A stretch of DNA of 64,000 bases from Kryptolebias marmoratus (taxonomy: Eukaryota; Chordata; Actinopteri; Cyprinodontiformes; Rivulidae). The position numbers and the translations under genes were made by a program. The notes beneath the pieces were generated by a model. The model worked only from the letters and a program-made list of their open reading frames with translations, was not told where the DNA came from and searched no databases. This document shows, piece by piece, positions 26,201 through 39,200 of the stretch. Position 1 is the first letter of the stretch. The number at the start of each line of letters is the position of its first letter. The stretch lies in NCBI RefSeq assembly GCF_001649575.2, contig NC_051431.1, positions 13,423,868 to 13,487,867 on the forward strand, given 5' to 3'.

Positions 26201-29200
26201 CATGCAGGGCACTGTGTACATTATGTAGATGTAGTACAAACCTCAGTTGAAGCCAGAGCTAAAATAAATGCTCTGAAGGCTGCCAGGTGCCCACTATAAT
26301 GTCATTTACTCTCCTCACACAGTTGTAAGCATTTAATATTTGAATAAATACAGAATAAAATAATGATAGGTCAGAATGACCTATTAAGGATTATACTTGT
26401 TACTGATATGTGTTTATTGCTTGTAAAAAATTTGTTTTTATGAATGAAAATCTGCTAAAAGGCAATAATAGCTTTTAGAATTTCTGTAAATATGATATTT
26501 ATGAAAGTTCTTTCACTGATATTATTATACATATTCAGCTTTAATGTTTGTTTATTTTCCACAGTGTTGGGCCAAGTAGCTGGGTAGTGATTGTCTTTAG
26601 AACAGAGACAACAAATCACCACACGATTGTTCATTCTGTTTACTCAGTAGAAAGGGGACATGAGCTTATTTCAAATTGTTTGTGTGGCAGATACACAGCT
26701 GTAGCAGTTCATTAAGTGGCACCACAGTCATATTTTGAGAAATGGCACTTCTGAGTTGTGACATTCATGAGAAAACACATTAAATTACTGTTTTCAGATC
26801 GACAGTTTTAATTACCCTAACTCCTCAACATCAAAAGCCATAACAGAACCGATAATGTAAAATACACCACACGTCAGACGGAATCAGGTTTCACAATTAG
26901 TACTTTATGAAGTGATTCTGTGCCATAAAGTAATATTTTTAAACTTTTTGAAGTTATTTTTCAGTGTAGGTGTTATGAGCAGTCACTGTCTTACCTGCAG
27001 TAGACAGCATTCGGAATGATCGCAGATTGGAGGCTCGAGAAGAAGAAATATGGGCCATCTAAATTCACTAAAATTTATTTTACTGCAGATTTGTGTTTCC
27101 CTCTTTCTCACATCTCACTTTCATACACACCTGCAGTTTGAAGATTTTCTTCTGAACCAAAGAACAATAAAGCAAAAAATAAAAAAGGCTTATTCAGCTG
27201 TAGTCACTTTTCGGATCATTTTAGCCATTTTTTAAAATTAAAACACTGGAAGTCTCTTGAATGATAAATGCTTTTTGGAGTCATAATTATATTGCTACTT
27301 TCTGTAGAATTTACCTGTTTACTCATATTCAGTTCACTGATCTTGCCAGAGTGGCTTTGCTTTGTTCATTGATTGGTTGAGGTTCACTCATGATTTATAT
27401 AAAAAAAATCATTTATTTACCTGCTAAGTATTTTTTAAACTACCCATTCTATTTTTTTCTCCTACAAGATAACTACTGAGTTTTCACTGCTGGTGGCACA
27501 AAAAAAGGACAAAATTTGAGGAAATACCTTTGATCTAGTAAGTGTGGAGACAGATTTGGAATTGCGTCAGATATTTGCACAATATACTGGATATTACTGA
27601 ATAAGAGGCTAAGTTATCAGATAATATCAAGAGCCCCACCAGATCTACTTTATGCAGCCATCTTTTATGTTATTGGTTGGTCTTGATTGTTTGTTGTCAG
27701 CCTAAATTAATCTTTAATTTTTACGCAATTTTAGCCTAATTGATTTGAATAAATTGTATTTATCACCAAGTTTGTGTACTGGGAATTTTGATGTTTGGTT
27801 GATGTCATATGCTTTTTGTTTCGGAGAAAAAAAAAGACATCTACAGACATCTGTAGAGTTTCTTCTTTTGTCAAAAAACATTAAACAGCAACACGCTCTT
27901 TAAAGGTGGCCTTTAAGAAGATTTTATTTCTTTTTTTGGCTTCAGATAAAGAAAACTATGTGAAAATCCTTTTTATTATTATCTTTTTTAAAAAAATCAA
28001 TTGGACTGCTTTTCTTTTTTCTTTAAGACATTTGGCTGTTTATCTGAGGAGCTTTTTCAATTCAAACCCAAAAGTGCCTAAAAGAGCTATGGAGTTCTGC
28101 ACCAACATAACACTATGTGCACACATCTGGGCAAGAAAATGCAGGGCAAAAATGTAATTACAAGTTACAAATTTTTGATCACATTGGTTTAAGCACTGGA
28201 TCCTGAAAAATAGCTCTCTGTTAATTAGAACTCAATTCTCTGGACACTGGGATATTTTACAGTTAAACCCTTGAGCCAGAGGCGTACAAACTTTGGACGT
28301 CATTGCAGGGGGAACCATTTGTCTTGCGTTTTAGAAATGGCTTATAATGTTCAGGAAACATAGGTATGATAGGTTACTGTGTTTATTGTGTTTAAAAGCA
28401 GCCCTGACATTTTTAAAACTTATTTTTTTATTTATTTTTATCCATCTGAAAGGTTTTCTTCCCTTTTCCTTTGATCATTGGGGTACAAATGCCTCATGGC
28501 ATAAATCTAAATCAAAAATTCTTTAAAACACTCTTGGAGAACATTATGCAGAGATACAGCAAGCTGCCACATCATCGTTTATCTTTATTCATTTGTCTGT
28601 TTCAGTGAAGCTATTACAGACAGCACGACACGTTACTCAGCCCAGTTTAAAGTAGTTTGCCTGTCATTTATTTGTTCCTGTGAGATCGACCAAGAACAAC
28701 ATCTGCCGACTCAGTTCTACCCTCTCTGAGCTTGTGCATTTGCTTGTAAAACTTCAGTGTTTGTGTGCATATGTGCTGACTTTTCCATCTCCTCAGTTCA
28801 GAGGTTTCCTAGGGAGGGGGGTACTTAAAGCTAGTTTTTTTTTTTTTTTTTTTNNNNNNNNNNTTTTTTTTTTTTTTTTTTCTGCTTGAGGCTCTGGAAC
28901 TTATTACAGTCCGAGGCATTTTCATAAACGGACCATTCAGCTGCCTCTGCATGGTTCTGAATGGGACTCAGTGTGACGAGGAGAAAGAGAGTTAATGTGG
29001 GCTGGAAAGTTGCAAGACCTCCCCACTACGGAAGATTGGTCTTCTGAAATCTGTAGTCATTTGTATGATTGTTTTGTGCTATAATACAGAGCTTTTTATA
29101 TTTAAAAAAAAGAGAAGGGAAATTTTCACCTAACATTTTAAGTAGAATATCAAACACACCTTGAAATTAACTGTATTAGAACATAGTAAATAAAATAAAG

Positions 29201-32200
29201 TAAATAAAATAATAAAGCTTGAAAATATCTTTACTCCAATATTTTTAACAAACTTGAAATCTTTTACATTGTCCATTTTAACATAAAAAAACAACAAATG
29301 GTTCTAAACATTGACCTAATGGCTTCACTTTAATAATGTGCATTTGAAATTGTAAGAAGGGTTTTTTTATAAGTAAAAAATAAGTTGACAAAATATGATT
29401 CATTCCTCCTAGAAAAAAAAGTAATACCTAGTGTTCATACCCCATAATTGACTGCTCTGTTGAAAAACCGCTCTGACAAGAGGCAAAGACATTATGTGTT
29501 GGAACATACGGGTTTGACACCTATTTTACCTCGTCTCAAAGTATTCTACCGTATATACTGTAGATGTGGCACTGTATGGGTGTTTTTGTACTGTCGAGCA
29601 TTGTGAAAATTTAATGGAGACTGAAAGGGTGCTTTACGAGTGTGGGTAATTTACCGTGTATCTTTAGAAAGGAAAACTTAAAACTGATTTCACATGTCAA
29701 ATTCAGGCAATTGTTGTAATTACAGGTTATATGGTGAGGACTCCATCTGCACTGTGATTGTCCTTATTCGCTTACCCTGTATGGTCATTTTAAGGATTGG
29801 GTTTTTACTCTTTTTAATTTAGGACTGACTCCTAATAGTACGTCTGAGTTTGTTTACTTTTTTTTTTTCATTCATGCTCTAGCTGTCTGAACACATAGTC
29901 CCTCCCCCCAAAAAGAACAATTAACTGCAGTATTTTATCAATCACACTTGATGGTCTGGTCCCTAACAAAGAACCCCTTTTGCAGTAGAAGACCCTACCA
30001 GGAGCAAACTGCCCTCAACAGTCTAGCTCCTGGGACACCTTGGGCACTCAGATCTCTCTACCATTACGGAGAAAGCAAAGAGCTATTAAAAGGCACTTAT
30101 GATAATTCCAAAAAGCACCTAGACACTCAATGAAGCATACAGTAGCTTCACTCTCAAAAAACCTATACCTAATATATTTACCCTCGAGTGCCTTTGCCCA
30201 TATAGTTCATCCAAACACGGACAGTACAAGTTAAATAGAACCTCCTACCTAACAGGTACCAGGAAGTAAAGCGGAATGTGATCTCTAAACTCTTAGTTTA
30301 TTAGTCGTGCCCCATGAGGTATCAAACCCTGTACTATCTATTGTGTATACCTGAACTATGAGCTTACTTTGCTTTGATTTCAGTCATTCTGGCTTGTTTT
30401 CCTCTGGGTTTTGAGCACTACTGGGGCTATTATCTTTATCACCCGTTCTGTTGGTGTCATTAATAAACAGTTTAGAGGCATACTCCAGGGACAGAGGCTT
30501 CCCAGTTTGTTCAGCCTTAGATTGAATCTTTGCTTTAGGACCGACTCCTAAAGGTACGTCTTAGTTTGTTTAAACTCACTTTTCATTTATACTCCTTGCA
30601 TCATCCAAGAAGTGCTCAGAGCTGCTGCTTCTGTGCCACAAAAGGAATCTGTTGATGTGGTTTGAACATGATAGTAGGATGTCTTGTGGACGCCTTCCAT
30701 GTAGGTGTTTCTGACATGTCTCAATAGGCATTGGCCTTGAGGAAAATTGAGGACTTTCGGGGGAAAAAAAAACAATCTTTGCTGGCTTGGGAACACTTCG
30801 TTGTGGCCTAAGAAGAACTGATAATGGTGGATTGGAAAATAGAGCTCTGTGTATCTCTGCTTAGACATCTCTTTCTGTGATTTGGTTCCAGAAATTAAAT
30901 GGTTGGCTCTCCGGCTGGCTTGAAAGATGAATGAATGGATGGACTTCCTGAGAGTTCTACCCTGAATATTTTCTTTCATGTTTTGTTTTTTTTCTCTCTA
31001 AAAAAACAAGTCAGTTCTCTTAATTTCCTGACATTGTTCTCATTTCCAATATAGTTGGACAACTGTATAATCCCTGTATCATTTTGCTTGTAATCAGTGT
31101 CCCGTCACACTGCTGTGAAATATATCAGGCGTGTTTGTGTGTGTTTAGTATATGATTAATTCAGTAAAGTTGGGGTGTATGAGAGCAATTGAACTGCAAT
31201 ACACTCACATACACACACACACACACACAAAGCTAGAATCTGAGAGACATAAGACATTTGACCTGGAAAAGGCTTTAATCTGCAGCTGAAGAACTCGGAT
31301 GTTTGATCAGGATTATTATGTTTACCACTATATGGGTCTCGGGAGGAGGTGCCATCATGGTTCCTTGTTTTCCACCCTACATATAAGCATAGACATCACA
31401 GCCTTTGTGTGCTCCGTGTTATTATTACTCCATTAGAGCATTGAGCAAATTTTCTAACAGTCTTTCTGTTTTATTTTGCAGGTTTAACAAGAAAGCAATC
31501 AGGTAAGAATCTTATTTGCTGCACATTTATGCTTCTGCCTAGTATTTTTTTTTCTTCTGTGGATGTACGCACAACACAATACTAGCTTGCATGCAGAGTT
31601 TTCATATGGGGAGAATTGGGTACATATTACTAGGCTTACTGTGCTGTAACACACAAGTCTTCAACGTTTTGACCAAACATACACCACCAACCCCCACTCA
31701 GTCATGAACACACATACACACAGAGCATGGGACAAAGAAGCCCCTCTTCTATGGGCGGCCCATTACTGCTTTTCACTGTGAGCAGAACAGTGGCCTCTCA
31801 CAGTTGGGGCCAGTATAGGCAGAAGCAGCCATACATAGCGTCCGAAGGTTCAAGTCGTCGTTTGGCCTTGTGGCATCTCCACTGAGGAGCGCCTTGGTCC
31901 CTGGGCACGCAGCACCACATCCTCTCCGGTTGTCACAATATACAGTGGGCACACTCGGCGTGATTCATACTCAAGAAGGTCGTCTTCCGGCATTATTCCC
32001 AGTCTTCAAACGAACAGTCATTGGTTGTTTCTTATTCCAAAATGTAATAAGATACTCACATGCCAGAATTTTGAGTTTATGCAAAGCAATAATACATAAA
32101 CAGGCATGGATTACAATGATAGTCGTTTCTCACAGATGTTCCTCCCTCTCTAGAACCAGCAGCATTCTCAGTAAAGACCATCCGCCTGACAAGAAACCCA

Positions 32201-35200
32201 AAAGTGATAAAACCTCACCTCCCTCCAATGAATTTGACCCGACAGGTAAGTTTTTCAGGATCCCACTTCTTTCCCTTCACACCGTTTACTCGTCTGCAGT
32301 TTTTTACACAACGTCTTTAATCTTTCTGCGTCTGCAAGCGTCACTCATCCGACTGCTTCGTACGTTTCTGTCTCTTACTTCTGTCTTCTTTCTAACGCAC
32401 AGATTGTCGAATTCAACAAATCTGCTGTAAAGGTTTTACAAAAAAAAACAAACACATGGGTGTGAAATGTAGTGTGTGCTTTATGCTTATTGTGCACTTA
32501 CTTTTTACACCACTTTTTTTTTTCCAGTGCACCACCCAAAAGCTGTGGTTTGGTATTTCTGTGTGCTGAATTGTCTATTAATTACAAAAACAAACAAGCC
32601 AAAAAAAGAGAACGAAACAGAGCAGTAGTGTGTTTAAGATGGAATAAATAAAATCAACCAAAAAATAAAATGTACAGTTTATTGAGTTGATATGTCAGTG
32701 TCCCTTCCAGCAAGCTGTTTAAATGGACCACTGCGTGTCTTTTTGAGTCTTTTTATATTCAGTTTTTCAAACGATTAAACATGACTCATGAATGTAGTGA
32801 ATGGCAGCTTGCTTTTTGATTTCCTGATTCCTGCCTTTGAAAAGACAGTGGTAGACATGCTGCGGCTCCATCAGTTCGGCTGCTTCTCCAGAGTTAAAAC
32901 GTTACGTCGTGGCGCTTCAACGAGCGTTTGAACATGGACCATTTTAATCCAAGGGTCAGACAAACGTCGAAGCTAACGCCTCACAAAAACCTGCACATTA
33001 AAGACGCACCTTTTGTTTTTTGCAGGGCCCCTGCCTTTTAAATTGCTCACTTTCTAATTCTACATTTATCCATCATCACAGGGCTGATGATAAAGGGGGA
33101 GCTGATTATAAGAAGGTTTCAGGACTTTTTTTTTTCTTTTTTTAAATGAATCAAATGATGTAAGAACAAAAGGAAGTGCTGGAGGCATCTTGTTTATCAT
33201 AGTTACGTAGATGACAACCTGCTCAACATTGTGTCTAGCCTGCAGTATTTTTACACAGACAGGGTTGTGTTTATCTTCCTGTTTTCTTTAAAACACACTA
33301 GATACATTTGTGCTCACATACACCAGTTCTTCCGCCCTTATGGTGTTTTATAATATATATAAACTATATGCAAAATTAAAGTGGGGTTGAAGTCATTTCA
33401 ACAAATAGTACAAGAAGAATTTTATGTTGCATGTTATTTACCTTGGGCTATAATATTTGTATGACAGAAGCTGTTGCATTATTAAACCAAAAAAATCTGC
33501 TTCTGTATGTACAAAGTCCATATGAGTTGTTTTTTTTGTTTCTTTATTTTTACATAAATCTGGGCTCATGCACACATGAAGGCAATAAAAAGCCAATGAG
33601 CTTGTTGTGTCCAATAGTCTCAATTTTTTGCAGGCAGAGATCTAAAAGGTTTCTTGTTAAAGTCGTGATTTTTTTTTTCTTTTTTCCTCCTGATCTTTGG
33701 AATTTGTCAGTAATCAAGGTCAGCGTGATTTGCGATATGACTAAAGCTTCTGTATTCAAAACAGAAGAGAAAATCCTCTGTATCACATGGTGGCTTATCT
33801 CTGTATGATGCAGCGAAACTTGGACAAGATTTTCTTTTCTCAGTGGTTACACAAGATATGCCCTGCTGCCTGTTTCTGTGGAGCGCTGCACAAAAATCTT
33901 TTTACTTGCAATTCTGGGATGGTTTTAGTTCGGTTTGGAGTGGTAAAGTCAGTAAAGGTAGTCCACGACAAGCAGGGGGGACTAAATCTTTATTTATTTA
34001 TTCTGTTAACCAAGATCTTCATCATCAAATTTAATTTTGTTGATTTTTTTTTTCCAATTTTGTGTTTACTGTATGTCCTGCAGTGTAGCATGTTTGAATA
34101 GTGTGTGTTTCTGTCGCTATTATTTATCTGCATGTTGCATGAACTGTAGCAATCTCATGTTGAATTTTCCTGATTTCATCTTTGTTTATTATTATTTTGA
34201 AGTGGTTTGGGTTTGTGGGAATAGACAATAGTAGTCACACACTCTAGAAATAAACGGTATGTGGAAACGAGGCATGCACCGATTACAGTTTCGTTTTCTC
34301 TATAATCTAAAGCAGCGTTTCTCAAACACTTTAGGTTCTGACCTACAAAATAAGAGCAGCAGGGACTCACAACCCCAACCCACGCTGCTTGAAATGTACA
34401 AACGTAAACCAAAAAATACATGTATACATTGACAGAAGAAACAAGTATTTTATATCGAATTATCTCAAGACCCCCAACTAGATGTTTCATGACTCACTGT
34501 GGGGTCCTGAACCCAACACTGAAAATCACAGATTTAAAATCCTGCATAATATTTACAGTACCGTTTCTGCACTATAGGGCCCACAGGATTATAAGACACA
34601 CTGTCATTGAATGGTCCATTTTCGAACTTTTGTCATATATAAAGTGCACCGGATTATAAGGCGTAAGCACCTCACCTTTTTGTAACTTGGCGAGGACCAC
34701 GCGTCACGCTTCATTCAAAATGGACGATTTTTCTGCTCTATTGGAGCTGGTTCGCCTGTATCAGCATTTATATGATCCCTTTATGAGAGATCACAAAGAT
34801 AATCAAACGGTTCAAAACTCAGGGAAGGATACTGCACCGACGTAAGCTTCAAGTAGAAACGCCTCCACCGCTCGCTGTGGGCGGAGCCCTGCTGCTATAA
34901 CTGAGCCTTAATGCTGCAAGCGGTGGGGTTTTGTAGTTTACCAAAGTTGTACTAAAACATTACGTCTTACATGCCTGAAGGCTTTTAAGTGCGCCTTCTA
35001 GTCCGGAAAATACAGTAAATGAAAACTTCTAGTTGAATTTTAAACGTGGCTGTTCATAATTAAACATTTAACATATTTGTTTACATTTTCTCCAAATAGG
35101 CACCAGGTTTAACGGCCTTCTCTTTCGATCATTGAAAATCTAGAAACAAAAACTATTAAGTGAGTGGACAGAGAAATTTGTACCGTCTGAAACTTAATTA

Positions 35201-36252
35201 AAGTACCTCTTTTTTAATAAACAAAACGTGTACTTTATGTCATTAAGCTTTTGCTGTTTTGCACATCTCAAAAAAAAAACCACTCACACAGGGATATGAC
35301 AGACACACTTTTCTACAAGCCTTTCGTTTAAAGTAAATTGCAGCAGTTTTCAACATAATATTTCCGAGAAAATGAAGTCTTATTTGCTGTTAGATCTGTT
35401 ATATTGTTTAATCTAAAGCTGCATGGTGACGTCCAGCTAGATAATTATCTATTCAGCTAATACATTCTTATTTAGATTTGTTCCAAGTTTGCAAATTATA
35501 GATCTCTTAAACTAAGCCAGGCTTATATATACAACCTGCTCAGGTGGCAGCTGGTCCTATAAATAAAAGAAATATGTTACATCAACAGTAAAGTGAGCAA
35601 AAGACGTTCCTTTATACAATTTCATTTTAATAGTCTTTTACACTTCCTGTGCCGCCTCTGTTTTTCGTCCAACATTAAAATCTTTCGCTCTGAGGACATG
35701 CAGCTCTAACCATTCATTAACCACGTAGCTATGCTGCATTCATGGACCAAAAAATAAATAAAAACAATTTTTGAGGATATCTGAAAAGTTGAAAATGTTT
35801 TATACTGATCACCTTCTGGCCAATCGGTGCATTCCTTGTTGAAACTGAATTTTGAGATTTATGTTTCTGAATTGATCAATTACAGTTTTTTAAAAGACCA
35901 ATTACCAATCAAAGCGTAACATGCTTGATATTTAATTTATAGGGGGGACAGAAAGACCTTAAGTATGGGTTAATTACATGCACCTTTTTAATCCAAACCC
36001 ATATGTTTTTTTGTTTATTTTTTTATCTACTTTTGTGTTCATTTAATTTTTCTTCTCCCATGATTGTTTCTCCTTCATGATTTTCTCTTTCCTGTTTTGT
36101 GTGTCCTTTCCATGTGTGTCGGTTGTTGTTTATTTGTGTTTACGCGGTTGCGCGCCGCTGTGCTGTCTGGTGGGGGCTGTGGGCAGAAGCTCTGGTGGTG
36201 CAGAAGAGTGGCAGCAGCAGTGTGCTAGCAGAGGGGAAGCCTGAGTCCTGTG
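12785..36252 (+). CDS. arhgef12: arhgef12 exons 1-4: N-terminal extension
   Basis: Exons 12785-12816, 31482-31502, 32154-32245 and 36187-36252 encode residues 1-70 ahead of the PDZ domain. Exon 2 is a 21-nt microexon (F-N-K-K-A-I plus split Arg codons) with phase 2 on both sides. Exon 3 carries SSILSKDHPPDKKPK and FDPT, matching human SILNRESPTDKK and FDPT. Exon 4 (66 nt, phase 1 on both sides, ALVVQKSGSSS) has little conserved sequence but the right phase and place; mammals have an alternative cassette at this point. Exon 3 has a second AG acceptor 18 bases upstream (exon start 32136) that also keeps the frame. The downstream site, preceded by cctccctctctag, fits the human protein better. 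Confidence 0.85.
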
Positions 36253-39200
36253 GTAAGACGCTCTTGCTGAAACGGCTGGTGTGACAGCTTTTAGATGCTG
36301 GTGTGGAATTGCCAACAGATGTTAGTTTATAACAGAACGCTGCCAAAGGAGTTCATTTCCTGCACTGACCTCTGACCGTGGAGCTAAGCCTGCGTAGTCA
36401 GAGGGCCAAGCTGTACACAGAATCAAGAAATAAGCCCAACCGAGCGGCAGCGGCATGTCATGTAAAGACTATGGAAACAAGACGCATAAAATTATACCAA
36501 TTAATACACTGACTTATGTGAATATTTAATTCAGTATATTTTTATCCAACCCAGATTCCACTTGTTTTATTCCACTAAAATTTCAATATCTTGTATCTCT
36601 CAGCACAGCAACCAAGATTAAAATCTTAGCTTTTTGCTACGGATGACTATAATAGTTATTATGTAACACCTCAGCAGCTGTGCGTGGCGCTGGTTCACAG
36701 ATTTAGGCTTACAGGGATTCTGCTTAACACTTTTTCCTTTAACGCCGGAGCCAGGTCACGAACAGTATTTATGTAAATTTTCATTTAAATAGTCTTAGCG
36801 GATCCATCGGGCTTATACGGGATGTATTTACGGTCTTACACTGACCCGCTTGTGTTGAGTGTAAAACTGAGCGCTCGATGGGTTTGATGGCATGTTTCCT
36901 GAATCCACGCTAACAGGGTCATTATGAATCTCTGCTCAGCTGCTTTCTCATCTCTGGGGTTATGTGCAAGTAATATCTTACTTGTTGTTGATAACTCTTT
37001 GAACAAACTCGGTTTGCAGAAATAAGAGTTTATTTTTTTTAATTGAATTGAAAATCATTATCCATTTTATTAAAACAAAAATAAATATATATATATACAA
37101 TAAACAACAACAAAATACAGATATATAAATCATTAATAAAATGAAAGGCAGCAGAAAGAAGAAAAAAATCTTGTAATATCTGCCCCTTTTTTCTTTTTCA
37201 ATTTAGTAATTGAAACAATAATAGTCTACCAGAAAATGAAAAACAAACCGTTTTAAATCCGTCTTGAATAACAATTCATTTAGGAACACGAGTTCACGTT
37301 TCCTTAATAATACAGCTTTTATCATTCTTTTAAATACACATATTGATCTGGCATTTTTGACATTACTTTCCAGATGATTCCACGATCTAATTCCTTGAAC
37401 TGAAGTACTCCGTTCCTTCAAACTGGTTCGACACTTAGGTTTAACAAATACGTCAGTGACCTTAAGATTATAAGCACTTTCTCTCTTTACAAAATTTTGT
37501 TGAATGTTTAAAGGTAATATGCCCTTGTGAGCCTTGTACATAACAAGTAAAATGTGATAATTAACCAAATCATAGAATTTTATTATTTTCAGCTGAAGAC
37601 CAGATTTATGAGCTAACAGCTAGTCCAAGCAGCGCCAAGAATAAAGTGAATTGCGGGTGTCCTAAATCAACTCTAATCTTATAAACATTGCTATTTATTT
37701 GCAAAGAATTCTTCCCTTTTTAGGGGCAAGTGTAAATAGAAGCAGCAGCAGCTAGCAGTAGCACTTCCAGTGCAGCCTGGAGTTGACTCCTCGGGGAAAT
37801 GTGTTTTGCGCGCTGTATTGCAGTGACTTTCATCTCTTCTCGTTGGTGTTGTGTTGCTCAGGGTGTGCTGTCAGGAAAAAAGGTCATTTTACTCTCTAGA
37901 GAACCTGTCCATGTGCCTTAGCTGAAGGTGCTGATTATGTATCGGTTAAACCTTTAAATAATACATGAGCTTAGATGGGTTAACCTCGTTACAGCACCCC
38001 CACCCCTTGCTGTTTATTAATCCCACCTAGATCTGTAAAAATTAGTGGTTAAAGATGGGAAGGCGGACAATAATATCCCATCTAGAGGCAAATTCACACC
38101 AGCTCTTTAACTCGAACAGCTTTATCTGCTTCCTCAACACCCGTGCTCCCCCACCCTGGCCCTTCCCCCCTCCTCCGAGCTCATCTCTACCTAACCCTCT
38201 TTTTACACATGCACACACCCCTCCCCCGCCCAGGTTGTGCCTTTTGCCCCCCCAGCCTTTCTCCACGTATTAGCTGCTGCTCCCTCCACTCTAATCACCT
38301 CTCTTGTTGCTTCTACACTGACCAGAAAATCTTAGACACAATATAAAAAATAGGTTCAAGAGTGACGACTTTTAGCCTTTGTTGGAACGCATCAAGGTTG
38401 TGCTGCTATTGGGAAAACCCGCTTGCTTCTTAATTTGAAAAAAAAAAATCTCTTTTTGCAACGATCATAAAACTGCCTAAAGAACCTGAGAAGTGATGTT
38501 CCTCATTCAGAGCTGAAGGATCTGATTTGTTAAACCAGTTTTGTTTAGTTTATTTTAAAAAAAATCTGTTTAAATAAGATTGTTGACAGTGGAATACGTA
38601 TGTGTCCAAAATAGAAAAAAAAATCATATTTGTCTCTGAAAATGTTTTATGGGCAACAAGAAGCCTTTACAGTACACATGATTATCCTGAGTCCCAGAGT
38701 TATGGAGGTTAGTTGTTGATGTTAAACAATTGGTTCAAGAGTTTAAAAGCAAGCTTCATATTTATGCTGACAGCTTGTCGGGGGTTTTGGTTCATACTGA
38801 CTGCAGAAATCTCCCCTTTTGGACTAGTCTCAGTGTAACGAATAGGGTATGAGGAACAAAAACAAAAGGCAGCATTTTTATTTTTTTTAATCCATTTATA
38901 TAGGGATGTGAAACTCACCATACTTCATCTTTCTAAAAACAAAACGTTTTGTGACTTTAAAAAAAAAAAGGTTTACTCAGTGAAATCCCTTACAGTACAT
39001 GTTCCAAATTTAGTTGTTTTTTTTTCTTCTTTTTTTTGGTTTTGCCAATGAAAGCAAGCACGAGGCATAGCTCAATTTCTCAAAGTGTCTGTTGCTTGTT
39101 TCAAGTAAACTTCTTTTCAGTGATACTGCATGCTGTATTTTCTCTCCCTGTCCCGTTTGTCCCACCTGCAGGTCTGGTCCAGCGATGTGTAATCATCCAG

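Larger units (their letters stand above)
12817..31481 (+). other. arhgef12: arhgef12 intron 1 (18.7 kb)
   Basis: Donor gtaagtgc at 12817 and acceptor ttttgcag ending at 31481. No other gene is supported on either strand; open frames of 60-130 codons lack family resemblance. The repeats, gaps and possible regulatory cluster in it are listed separately. The remaining sequence is AT-rich and unremarkable to the eye. Confidence 0.85.
34271..35835. mobile_element. hAT-like element remnant
   Basis: ggcatgcaccgatt at 34271-34284 and aatcggtgcattcc at 35822-35835 are inverted to each other with one mismatch and are of the kind found at hAT-family ends. No transposase frame remains. Another DNA transposon is inserted inside (34551-35022). 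No clear 8-bp target duplication is seen. Confidence 0.45.
32246..36186 (+). other. arhgef12: arhgef12 intron 3
   Basis: 3.9 kb between exons 3 and 4. The part 34271-35835 is transposon-derived; the rest is AT-rich with no supported gene. Confidence 0.8.
36253..39171 (+). other. arhgef12: arhgef12 intron 4
   Basis: 2.9 kb with a split MITE-like element and a LINE in 36967-37790. The block 38143-38275 is pyrimidine-rich. No gene is supported. Confidence 0.8.

Noticed and set aside
30587..30979. 130-codon open frame on the minus strand
   Set aside because: It lies over a decayed LINE-like repeat in the opposite orientation to its coding sense, and no domain is seen.
31870..32430. 186-codon open frame
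   Set aside because: Only 32154-32245 of it is arhgef12 exon 3; the rest is flanking intron that happens to be open.
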